From: an uncultured Christensenella sp.
GTDB taxonomy: Bacteria > Bacillota > Clostridia > Christensenellales > Borkfalkiaceae
DNA length: 18,262 nucleotides
Direction of reading: 5' to 3'
Assembly (NCBI GenBank): GCA_910586365.1
Contig: CAJUGP010000012.1
Location: 34,972 to 53,233 of the forward strand
The position numbers and the translations under genes were made by a program. Of this stretch, positions 1-6,667 are shown in pieces. The notes beneath the pieces were generated by a model that ran no database searches, was not told where the DNA came from, and was given only the letters and a program-made list of their open reading frames with translations. Position 1 is the stretch's first letter. Every line of letters starts with the position of its first letter.

Positions 1-232
1 CAGAATGCGCGGCTCACCCCTCGGAACGCGAGTTTCGGGGGGATTATCTTTTTTGCCGTTACAGACGAAAAAGCCGCAAAAAGATTCTTCGACTGCGCTC
101 AGAATGACACTATGCGCGCGGCAACGTAAAAAATGCCTCCCTTGTGAAAGGGAGGTGCCCCGAAGGGGCGGAGGGATTGTCGCCTTATTGCGATCCCCTT
201 TACGCAAGGGGGACTTATTACTTCCCTTTCTT
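1..232. repeat. Intergenic palindromic repeats at left edge
   Basis: No credible gene is seen here; open frames merely translate repeats. The stretch holds one REP-like palindrome (83-108) and several short G/C-rich hairpins built on a run of C and T, a GTGAAA-type loop and the complementary run of A and G (136-155, and a similar unit near 196-214), plus GCCCC-GAA-GGGGC at 157-169. They resemble dispersed intergenic palindromes common in uncultured Clostridia; that resemblance is from memory. Confidence 0.6.
83..108 (-). repeat. REP-like 26-bp palindrome, ATTCT/AGAAT version
   Basis: Read on the minus strand this is GTC-ATTCT-GAGCGCAGTCGA-AGAAT-C. The terminal arms ATTCT and AGAAT are complementary. 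It is a single copy of the family found at 7927-8192, 12464-12923 and 14060-14352. Confidence 0.7.
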
Positions 233-258
233 AAAAAAGCCCCCCTTGTGAAAGGGGG
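233..258 (-). terminator. Rho-independent terminator of the O-antigen ligase-like gene
   Basis: On the minus strand a CCCCCTT / AAGGGGG type stem (241-247 with 252-258, loop GTGA) is followed by G, C and six T (complement of 233-238). It starts 7 bp after the stop codon of the gene at 265-1710. The hairpin belongs to the same repeat type as 136-155, so a dispersed repeat seems to act as terminator. Confidence 0.75.
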
Positions 259-264
259 TTTGCG

Positions 265-1710
265 TTATTCTTGAACCTGTTTTTTCTTCCTTTTGATCAA
301 GCGCGTGTCCGCGTTTGCTTGCAGGTCTACGCCTTCGATAAACAAAAGCAAAACCGAATAGAAAATCGCGGACGGTCCGCACTGGAAGAAATGGCAGTCC
401 ATAAAGCAAATCAACAGCATCGCCAAAATGCTCAGCGCCATGATGAATTTGGCAAATACGGGGCGTTTGAACAGCATAACGAGCGTCTGCACGCGGTGGA
501 AAAGATAGGCAAGCACGCCGAACACGCCCAAGCTGCCGAGCAGCTGCAAATAAGTGTTATGCGCCATAAAATAGGTGAACGGGCTGGAAGAGTCCGCCCA
601 GCGGTCGCCGCCCCACCCCGCGCCGAACGCAGGCGCGGAAAGGAAATACCGCCATGCTTCTTTGAAAAGCTCCACTCTGCCGTTGTCGTCCGCTCCGTGA
701 ATGATCATGGATTCAAAGAGCGCGCGTAATTTTTCCCACAAGCACAGCGCAACGACAAGCGCGGCAACGACGCACACGCCTAAAAACAGCAAGGAGAACA
801 TCCGCTCGCGCTTCGGCGCTTTGACGAGCGATAACACGAGCGCGACGAGGAACACCGATCCGCCGAATAAAATCGAGCCGCGGCTTTGCGTTAGTATGAT
901 CCCAACGGCAAACGCGACGGCAAGCGCGGTATACAGCCAGCCGTGTTTCTTTTTCGCGGCAAAATACAGGGGCGCGCACGCGCACATCGAGAGCACGCAG
1001 CCCACGCTGTTGTAATGCCCCCAGCCCGTGCCGAGCAGTCCGCGGTCTTTGACCGCTCCGTCGACGAAAACCCCTTCCCGAAAATACATGGCGACGACCT
1101 GCACGAGCACGACGGCGCCGATCACGCAAAACAGACGAAACGCGTAATCCATGCGGAACGTACGCCAATCGATCACATAGCGCAGCGTAAAGTAAAGAAA
1201 ACAGATGATAAACGCATTGACAACGCCGAACGCCACGGTATCCCAACCGTAATATTTCGTAAACGCGCCGCCGAGCACATAGGAAACGACGAGAAAAACA
1301 AACCCGATCCAAAGACGGGGCGCACGCCGTTCTTCGCCGAACACGGCGTTATACAGCGCGCGCGCCGCAATCATAAGCACCATCAGCGCGATGCAAAAGC
1401 CCATTTGCACGACCGCCTGCGGATCGTCGAACACGGCGGTGGCGGGGTATTTCCCGTCGCGGTATTCGTAGGAAATGCACATGTAGCCGCACCCCACGAC
1501 GGGCAGAACGCCCGTCGCGTCGCCGCCGAAAAACACCGCGAGCGCCGTGAACGCCGCATAACAGTAAAACGCGGGAACTTCCCACCCGAAAAACGACGAA
1601 ATCAGCGTAATGCACGCGATGACCGCCATATGCACGGGCGACGCCAAATACAGGCGCAGCAGCCTTGCAAACGCGTTGCTCTTCAATTTGGGAAATGCGT
1701 CGATGAGCAT
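265..1710 (-). CDS. O-antigen ligase / Wzy-like polysaccharide membrane protein
   Basis: A 481-residue protein with about ten to twelve hydrophobic segments. In the second half it shows the marks of the Wzy_C (O-antigen ligase) family: LTQSRGS at residues 283-289, a GR-x-ELF segment at 354-358, a periplasmic-type loop, then HNTYLQLLGSLG at 394-405 leading into a membrane helix. Family members join or polymerise glycans on lipid carriers at the outer face of the cytoplasmic membrane; in a Gram-positive this would be teichuronic acid, capsule or another secreted polymer, and the substrate cannot be read here. The C-terminus ends in a basic tail (KRKKK). The ATG at 1710 has an AAGGAAA site 6 bp upstream. 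No glycan genes lie beside it, so it looks like a stand-alone gene with its own promoter and terminator. Ligase versus polymerase is not resolved. Confidence 0.8.
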   Translation of the reverse strand: MLIDAFPKLKSNAFARLLRLYLASPVHMAVIACITLISSFFGWEVPAFYCYAAFTALAVFFGGDATGVLPVVGCGYMCISYEYRDGKYPATAVFDDPQAVVQMGFCIALMVLMIAARALYNAVFGEERRAPRLWIGFVFLVVSYVLGGAFTKYYGWDTVAFGVVNAFIICFLYFTLRYVIDWRTFRMDYAFRLFCVIGAVVLVQVVAMYFREGVFVDGAVKDRGLLGTGWGHYNSVGCVLSMCACAPLYFAAKKKHGWLYTALAVAFAVGIILTQSRGSILFGGSVFLVALVLSLVKAPKRERMFSLLFLGVCVVAALVVALCLWEKLRALFESMIIHGADDNGRVELFKEAWRYFLSAPAFGAGWGGDRWADSSSPFTYFMAHNTYLQLLGSLGVFGVLAYLFHRVQTLVMLFKRPVFAKFIMALSILAMLLICFMDCHFFQCGPSAIFYSVLLLFIEGVDLQANADTRLIKRKKKQVQE

Positions 1711-1724
1711 AAGCTTTCCTTTTT

Positions 1725-1754
1725 GGTAATTCTATTACCGCTTTTATTATAACA
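1725..1754 (-). promoter_or_regulatory. Extended -10 promoter and leader inverted repeat
   Basis: On the minus strand TGTTATAAT (1746-1754) is an extended -10 box with no good -35. Between it and the ribosome binding site lies a perfect inverted repeat GGTAAT-AGA-ATTACC (1725-1739), which could be an operator or a small leader hairpin. The rest of the gap to 1923 holds GCGACG-CTGACG-CGTCGC (near 1780-1800), for which I see no role. Confidence 0.6.
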
Positions 1755-1842
1755 TAGCGATGCCAAAATCAGAGATTTTTTGCGACGCTGACGCGTCGCG
1801 GTTTTTCTTACGAAAAACGCATCAAAGTTTGAATACGGCGCT

Positions 1843-1866
1843 CAAAAACCCTTGCAAGCAAGTTTT
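1843..1866 (-). terminator. Possible weak terminator after rsmI
   Basis: On the minus strand AAAA-CTTG-CTTG-CAAG-GG-TTTTT gives a short stem with a T run, about 58 bp past the rsmI stop. The stem is short and has a bulge, so this is tentative. Confidence 0.3.
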
Positions 1867-1923
1867 CTCGCTTGTATTATATCACCCCAAGAAACGATAT
1901 GCAATCTCTTTTTTACAATTCGT

Positions 1924-2727
1924 TTATAAATCAAGCATTTCTTTGTAGAGCGCGCTTTTCGGCACGCCCCGATCTTTTGCGGCGCGTTTTAACGCTTCTT
2001 TTTTCTCCGCGCCCTGTTCCATATAATACAGCACGTGTTCGCGCACCGAAAGGGCGCAAAGCGGATTTTCCTTTTTTTCCGCCCCCTCGACGAGCAAAAC
2101 GTATTCCCCCCGTTTTTCGCCGAGCAAGCCCTCTGCAAGCGTGAAATGCGCGCGCTCCTCGTGCAGTTTGGTGATTTCGCGCACGGCGCACGCCTTTCTG
2201 TTCCCCCATACCTCGTACATGGCGGCGATATAATCGTCAAGATCCTGCGGCGCGCAGTGAAACGCAAGCGTGCCCGTGTAGTCTTTCAGCTCTTCTAACC
2301 GCGCCTTACGGTCGCGCGGGCGTTCTGGCAGAAACCCGATAAACGCCGCGCCTTCCGCGGGATAAGCGGCAAGCACGAGAGCGCATAAAAACGCGTTCGC
2401 GCCGGGAAGCACGGTATAAGGCTCGCCGCACGATTGCAACAGCGAACAGACCTCGCGCCCCGGATCGGAGACGGCGGGCATGCCCGCGTCGGAGACCACG
2501 CAAACGGTTTTCCCCTCGCGCGAGAACGCGAGGATTTTTTCCGCCGCCCCGCGTTCGTTGAACTTATGGCAGGAATAGAGCGGTTTTTTAATTTCGTACG
2601 CGTTCAAAAGCCCCAACGTATGACGCGTATCTTCGCAAAAAATCGCGTCGCAGCTTTTGAGCGTTTCGAGCGCGCGCAAAGTAATGTCTTTCAGATTTCC
2701 GATCGGAGTCGCTACAAAATAAATCAT
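1924..2727 (-). CDS. rsmI: 16S rRNA (cytidine1402-2'-O)-methyltransferase RsmI
   Basis: A 267-residue protein of the SAM-dependent tetrapyrrole-methylase fold that 2'-O-methylates C1402 of 16S rRNA in the decoding centre. Visible motifs are VATPIGNL at residues 5-12, CEDTR at 31-35, SDAGMPAVSDPG at 79-90, LPGANA at 107-112 and FIGFLPER at 129-136, all in the usual order; length is close to the family norm (about 280). A longer frame extends upstream to 2955, but it runs through the preceding methyltransferase in another frame; the ATG at 2727 is chosen because the protein then begins with the family's N-terminal strand and the start overlaps the upstream stop by ATGA, the mark of translational coupling. 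Neighbours (TrmN6-like, ricT, holB) match the yabC context of Bacillus. Confidence 0.93.
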   Translation of the reverse strand: MIYFVATPIGNLKDITLRALETLKSCDAIFCEDTRHTLGLLNAYEIKKPLYSCHKFNERGAAEKILAFSREGKTVCVVSDAGMPAVSDPGREVCSLLQSCGEPYTVLPGANAFLCALVLAAYPAEGAAFIGFLPERPRDRKARLEELKDYTGTLAFHCAPQDLDDYIAAMYEVWGNRKACAVREITKLHEERAHFTLAEGLLGEKRGEYVLLVEGAEKKENPLCALSVREHVLYYMEQGAEKKEALKRAAKDRGVPKSALYKEMLDL

Positions 2728-3389
2728 GGTGCGTTGACCGCCTCGCCGTAAACTTCCAACCCTTTTTTGCCGCCCTTGACGGCGGAAACGAGCGCAAGGT
2801 AGGGTTTTTTCCCCGCTCTGCCCGCAACGAATTGCAGCTTTTTTGGTTCCAACGCGCATGCGCGCAGCGCGCAAAACAGATCGCACAGCCGATCGCACCG
2901 ATAGACGAGTGCAAACCTGCCGCCGAATTTCAAGCACCGCGCCGCCGCCGCGCACAGCTCGTCAAGCGTGAGCGTTTCTTCCTCTTTGCAGAGCGCTTTT
3001 TCCTTTACGGGCGTGGGCACGCCGCCGTGCCCATAAGGCGGATTGCATAAGATCAGCGAAAACGCCTCGGTATACCGCGCGGGAATTTCCTGCAAGCGGC
3101 AGTTTTCGACGGTGAACGTATCGTGCAAGCCGTTAAGCGCAACCGTCTGATTGCACATTTTTGCAAATTCGGGCTGCATTTCAAAGAGCGTTACGCGCTC
3201 GACGCCGCGGTTTTCGGCATAAAAATGCAAGCCCACGACGCCGCTTCCCGCGCAGAAATCGGCGACGCGTTCCCCTTTTTGGGCGCGCAAAAAGCGCGCG
3301 AGCAACACCGAATCGCTTGTAAAACGGTAACGCGCGTCGTCTTGGATAATTTTATAATTGCCGATAAGCAGTTCTTCGATAACCTGCAT
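2724..3389 (-). CDS. TrmN6-like tRNA1(Val) adenine-N6 methyltransferase (YabB family)
   Basis: A 221-residue class I SAM-dependent methyltransferase. Residues 44-54 (DFCAGSGVVGL) are the glycine-rich SAM-binding loop, and NPPYG at 116-120 is the catalytic motif of N6-adenine methyltransferases. The N-terminal FTSDSVLLA (23-31) matches the TrmN6/YabB substrate-side segment. Family members modify A37 of tRNA1(Val) in E. coli; the exact target here is inferred. The ATG at 3389 has AAGGA just upstream. The 3' end overlaps rsmI by four bases. A strong terminator ends 14 bp before the start codon, leaving no space for an ordinary promoter, so expression probably depends on read-through from the ferredoxin transcript or on a promoter inside it. 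Confidence 0.85.
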   Translation of the reverse strand: MQVIEELLIGNYKIIQDDARYRFTSDSVLLARFLRAQKGERVADFCAGSGVVGLHFYAENRGVERVTLFEMQPEFAKMCNQTVALNGLHDTFTVENCRLQEIPARYTEAFSLILCNPPYGHGGVPTPVKEKALCKEEETLTLDELCAAAARCLKFGGRFALVYRCDRLCDLFCALRACALEPKKLQFVAGRAGKKPYLALVSAVKGGKKGLEVYGEAVNAP

Positions 3390-3403
3390 ACGTTCCTTTC
3401 CGC

Positions 3404-3434
3404 AAAAAAAGACCCTCCCGCCTTGCGGGAGGGT
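3404..3434 (-). terminator. Strong rho-independent terminator after the ferredoxin gene
   Basis: On the minus strand ACCCTCCCG-CAAGG-CGGGAGGGT forms a perfect 9-bp stem (3412-3420 with 3426-3434) followed by C and seven T (complement of 3404-3410). It lies 7 bp past the ferredoxin stop and 14 bp before the trmN6-like start. Confidence 0.9.
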
Positions 3435-3441
3435 TGCTTTG

Positions 3442-3609
3442 TTATGCCGTGATCGCTCCCGTAGGGCAGCCGTCCTCGCATGCGCCGCAATCGATGCAAG
3501 CGTCGGGGTCTACGACGTACGTCGTATCGCCGGGCGCAATCGCTCCGACAGGGCATGTGTCGGCACAGGCGCCGCAGGAAACGCAGGCATCCGTAATCAC
3601 ATGAGCCAT
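3442..3609 (-). CDS. 2[4Fe-4S] ferredoxin
   Basis: A 55-residue clostridial-type bacterial ferredoxin, a small soluble electron carrier for low-potential redox enzymes. It has two complete CxxCxxCxxxCP motifs: Cys 9, 12, 15, 19 and Cys 38, 41, 44, 48, each followed by Pro, with the typical pseudo-twofold repeat (DACVSCGAC and DACIDCGAC). The ATG at 3609 has GGAGG 6 bp upstream (3616-3620). It has its own extended -10 promoter and its own terminator, so it is a single-gene unit, inserted in a cluster that in Bacillus runs holB-ricT-yabA-trmN6. Its partner enzyme cannot be told from the context. Confidence 0.96.
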   Translation of the reverse strand: MAHVITDACVSCGACADTCPVGAIAPGDTTYVVDPDACIDCGACEDGCPTGAITA

Positions 3610-3638
3610 GATCAACCTCCATATAAAAATGTTCTTAT

Positions 3639-3667
3639 ATTATATCATACTTTTCCGCGTTCGTAAA
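3639..3667 (-). promoter_or_regulatory. Promoter of the ferredoxin gene
   Basis: Minus strand TTTACG (3662-3667), 17-bp spacer ending in TGA, TATAAT (3639-3644). The TGn just before the -10 makes it an extended -10. The expected leader is about 24 nt and includes the GGAGG site. Confidence 0.8.
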
Positions 3668-3686
3668 GGCTTTTCGCAAAAGTTTT

Positions 3687-4541
3687 TTATTCGTCGTCGT
3701 TGGAGCCGCCTTTGCCGCCGTTTTCGTTCTGATCGCGGCGGAACCGCAGCGAATCGGCGGGAAAATCGCGGAACACCACGCCGCCGTCGCGCTCGATTTT
3801 CAGCCGCGCCTCGCCCTTTAACGCATTGACGGAAACCACGATGCCCTTGCCCTCGGGCGAACTGACCGTCGAGCCGATCTTGGGCAGCTTCTTGTTTTCC
3901 GACGCATAAAACTCGTTTTCGTAGGCAAGGCAGCACATCAGCCTGCCGCAAAGCCCGCTGATCTTGCCGGGATTGAGCGACAGCCCTTGATTTTTTGCCA
4001 TTTTAATGCTCGTCTTTTTGAAATCGGGCATGCAGCCCGCGCAGCAGCATTCCCTTCCGCAGGGCGCGATCCCGCCCAAAATACGCGTTTCGTCGCGGAT
4101 ACCGACCTGTTTCAGCTCGATCCGCATGCGGAACACGCCCGCCAGATCGCGCACCAGATCGCGGAAATCCACCCGCCCTTCCGCCGTGAACGTGAAGATG
4201 ACCTTGTTGCCCTCGAAGGTAAATTCGCAGTCGATGAGCTTCATATCGAGGTTGTGCGCCGCGATGCGCTCTTTACACGTTTTGAGCGCGTCTTTGCGCC
4301 TTTCCTCGTTGTTTTTGACCGTTTCCTCGTCGCGCTCGGTCGCAAGGCGCACGATGCGTTTTAACGGCTGCACGACGTCTTTTTCGTCCACCTCGCGTTC
4401 GGGCTCGACGACCTTGGCATATTCCAAGCCGCGCGCCGTTTCCACGACGACGCCCTGTCCCTTCACGGGCGTCAGTCCGCCCGCGCTGAAAAAATAGGGT
4501 TTGCAGTTATTTTTGAATTTGACTACGACAACTTTTTCCAT
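3687..4541 (-). CDS. ricT: RicT (YaaT), PSP1-domain regulator of RNA maturation
   Basis: A 284-residue PSP1 C-terminal domain protein. In Bacillus, RicT forms a complex with RicA and RicF that carries [4Fe-4S] clusters and aids RNase Y-dependent mRNA maturation, sporulation, competence and biofilm formation. The sequence shows the cysteine set expected for cluster binding: APCGRECCCAGC at residues 159-170 (Cys 161, 165, 166, 167, 170) and GLCGRLMCCL at 196-205 (Cys 198, 203, 204). The acidic, glycine-rich tail is variable. The ATG at 4541 lies inside the end of holB (19-bp overlap), so the two are probably co-translated. RicA and RicF homologues are not in the window. The product name is secure; the sporulation role in this organism is inference. 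Confidence 0.93.
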   Translation of the reverse strand: MEKVVVVKFKNNCKPYFFSAGGLTPVKGQGVVVETARGLEYAKVVEPEREVDEKDVVQPLKRIVRLATERDEETVKNNEERRKDALKTCKERIAAHNLDMKLIDCEFTFEGNKVIFTFTAEGRVDFRDLVRDLAGVFRMRIELKQVGIRDETRILGGIAPCGRECCCAGCMPDFKKTSIKMAKNQGLSLNPGKISGLCGRLMCCLAYENEFYASENKKLPKIGSTVSSPEGKGIVVSVNALKGEARLKIERDGGVVFRDFPADSLRFRRDQNENGGKGGSNDDE

Positions 4542-5446
4542 TTGATTCTTTCCTCCCTGAGCGATAACGCCAAATTGAATGCCGCCTGGCCCGCGTTGGC
4601 GTTGAATTTGATTTCACGTTCCGCCTGCGCCGTCGCTTCGAGCGCGAACAGGATCGCCCCGACGGGATAGAGCGCGGCAAGGTCTTTGTGACCTTGCTTG
4701 CGGAACGTGCAGAAATTTTCCCGCCCCGTTTTATAAAAGAGCATATCGCGCAGCACTAGCCGCAGCGCGCCGAAAAACGACGTTCGTTTTTTATCGCCGA
4801 TCTCGCGGCAGATCGCCGCCGTGCGTCCGCCCGATAAAAACGCTTCGGCAAGGGCGATATCGCCCCCTTCCGCAAGCAGCGTTTCCGCGGCCGAATAAAT
4901 GCCGCCGCTTGCAAGCGCGGCGTCGCGGATCCCCGCGCCTCCCGCATAATTGCGTTCGAGCGCGGCGGCGATCTCCTGCGCGGAAAACCGCTCGACGGCG
5001 TATTTGCTCATGCGCGAAAGCACCGTGGGCAGAACGCCGTGCGCGGACGACGCGCCGAGCAGAAAGTACACGCCCGCGGGCGGCTCTTCGAGCAATTTGA
5101 GCAGCTTATTCTGCACGAGCGGCGTTACGCTCTCGAACGAAGCGATGACGTACAGTTTATTTTTGCCTTCCGCAGGGCGCAGCATACTTTCGGCAGGCAA
5201 CCCCGACACGGTTTCCGCCGTCAGCTTGCTCCCCTCGGGCGGCAGGATCTTGCAATCGAGATAGCTTTCGGAATCAATGAGACGGGCGACGCGCGATCCC
5301 TCTTCCGCGCCGAAAAACGCTTTGGCGCATTCTTTGAGCAGCGCGCGCAGATATACGGCGTCCTCGAAAATGAGGAGCGTAGACTGCGCCATGCCCCCCT
5401 CTTTTATGGAACGATAAACCGCCGTAGACCGTAAAAGCGTTTTCAT
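4523..5446 (-). CDS. holB: DNA polymerase III subunit delta' (HolB)
   Basis: A 307-residue clamp-loader subunit. The clearest motif is QNKLLKLLEEPP at residues 112-123, followed by LPTVLSR at 139-145 (the delta'/gamma sensor-1 region, here SRM instead of SRC). The N-terminus is short for the family: no Walker A lysine is visible around residues 25-40 and no zinc-binding cysteine cluster, so it should not bind ATP; delta' commonly lacks ATPase activity. Two starts have good ribosome sites: the ATG at 5446 (GGAGG, directly after the upstream stop, TAAATG) and Met19 (5392). I choose the first because residues 14-27 align by eye with the family's usual segment before the AYLF strand. It sits between the decarboxylase and ricT, as in Bacillus, though tmk, yaaQ and yaaR are absent. 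Confidence 0.85.
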   Translation of the reverse strand: MKTLLRSTAVYRSIKEGGMAQSTLLIFEDAVYLRALLKECAKAFFGAEEGSRVARLIDSESYLDCKILPPEGSKLTAETVSGLPAESMLRPAEGKNKLYVIASFESVTPLVQNKLLKLLEEPPAGVYFLLGASSAHGVLPTVLSRMSKYAVERFSAQEIAAALERNYAGGAGIRDAALASGGIYSAAETLLAEGGDIALAEAFLSGGRTAAICREIGDKKRTSFFGALRLVLRDMLFYKTGRENFCTFRKQGHKDLAALYPVGAILFALEATAQAEREIKFNANAGQAAFNLALSLREERIKWKKLS

Positions 5447-6667
5447 TTATTCCTCCGCATATACGCAGATCATGCCGTTCTGCAAACCGAACGCGCCGCC
5501 TTTGGAAAGGAGCGCCGCCGCGCGCTGCGTCACCCTGTCACCCGATCGCAAAAGCGGAACGCAGGGCGGAAACAGTCCGCATTCCGAAGCGCATACGCGC
5601 CCGACCGCCTCGTTTAAGGGCAGCCATGTACGCGTTTGTCCCCGTTCGCCCGTTAGCGCCGCCTCGTCCTCGACGCTGCCGCGCGGGATTTTGCGCAAAA
5701 GCGCGGCAAGTTTTTTTAAGTGCGCGCGCTTCGTGCAGGGCGAAAGATAAAACATAAGATAATTTCCGTCGTTAAATTCGGGATAGACGCCTTTGCTTTC
5801 GAGATACGCCTGCGCAAGATCGCAGTTTTCGCCGAATGCGATCAAAAGCTTGCTCCAATCGTCGTTGGGTACGGCGCAAAGCTCGCGTTTGAACGCTTCC
5901 GCCGCGCGCTCGATCGCCTCGTTGCGCGGATATTTTACGGCGCGTTCCACGCTTGCCATGATCGGATAAGACGGCGAGCTGGTGCGGAACAGGCGGACGG
6001 CTTCGCCGAGCAGCTGCGCCCACGCCCCCTTTGCGGAAACGACGGCGCCCTGCGTGAGCGCGGGCAGCGATTTATGCGCGCCGTCCACCCACATATCGGC
6101 GTAAAACCCTGCGTGCATGTCCGTAAAATGCAGATGCGCGCCGTGCGCCCCGTCGATCAGCAGCGGCTTGTTTACCGCCGTGCACAGCGCGCGCGCCGCC
6201 TGCAAGGGCGCGAAAAAGCCGTAATAATCGGGCGAAGTCATCAGCAGCGCGTCGGCATTTTGCAACGCGTCGGCAAGCTCTTCGGCGCTCGGTTGCAAGG
6301 GAATGCCGTTTTTGCGGCGCGTAGCGTATTCCGCCGCCTGCACGCCCGTCACGCGGCAGGCGTTTTTCACGCTCGCATGGCAGTACGCGGGAACGGCAAG
6401 GCGAACTTTTCCCGCCGCCTTTAAGGCATATATCATAGAATAGATCCCCGCCGTGCTCCCGTCGGTCAGAAGATACGAACGGTCGGCGTGCAGGATACGC
6501 GCCGTATCCTCTTCGGCGCGCCTGATCGCGCCCGAAGGGTCGGTTAGATTGTCCGAATACGACAGCTCGGTAATATCGGCGCCCGCGCGCTTATGCCCCG
6601 GCGTATGAAAGGAAATATGCTTTTTCTGCCGATCGAGCATTGCCGCGATATGCCCTTCGTTACGCAT
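5447..6667 (-). CDS. Orn/Lys/Arg decarboxylase family PLP enzyme (YaaO-like)
   Basis: A 406-residue fold-type I PLP enzyme of the Orn/Lys/Arg decarboxylase major domain. Seen motifs: HTPGHK at residues 21-26, LTDGSTAG at 67-74, IDGAHGAH at 171-178 and the PLP-lysine motif DGAHKSL at 195-201 (Lys199). Where most members have DEAHGAH, this one has DGAHGAH, and it is shorter than the roughly 480 residues of Bacillus YaaO, mainly at the C-terminus, so substrate and activity are uncertain (lysine, arginine or ornithine decarboxylation towards polyamines in known relatives). The ATG at 6667 is preferred over the TTG at 6679 because GGAGA lies 5 bp upstream of it. It overlaps the upstream gene by 8 bp and abuts holB. 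Confidence 0.85.
   Translation of the reverse strand: MRNEGHIAAMLDRQKKHISFHTPGHKRAGADITELSYSDNLTDPSGAIRRAEEDTARILHADRSYLLTDGSTAGIYSMIYALKAAGKVRLAVPAYCHASVKNACRVTGVQAAEYATRRKNGIPLQPSAEELADALQNADALLMTSPDYYGFFAPLQAARALCTAVNKPLLIDGAHGAHLHFTDMHAGFYADMWVDGAHKSLPALTQGAVVSAKGAWAQLLGEAVRLFRTSSPSYPIMASVERAVKYPRNEAIERAAEAFKRELCAVPNDDWSKLLIAFGENCDLAQAYLESKGVYPEFNDGNYLMFYLSPCTKRAHLKKLAALLRKIPRGSVEDEAALTGERGQTRTWLPLNEAVGRVCASECGLFPPCVPLLRSGDRVTQRAAALLSKGGAFGLQNGMICVYAEE

Noticed and set aside
943..1752. Long plus-strand open frame (269 codons)
   Set aside because: Antisense to the O-antigen ligase-like gene, rich in Arg, His and Ala as typical for a shadow frame, without a ribosome site.
1780..1806. Terminator-like hairpin GCGACG-CTGACG-CGTCGC with a T run on the plus strand
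   Set aside because: No plus-strand gene precedes it, and in the minus direction it is followed by A rather than T.
2728..2955. 76-residue N-terminal extension of RsmI
   Set aside because: It overlaps the trmN6-like gene in another frame; the family start and the ATGA overlap are at 2727.
5720..6424. Plus-strand open frame of 234 codons
   Set aside because: Antisense shadow of the decarboxylase gene; Arg/Ala-rich and no family resemblance.
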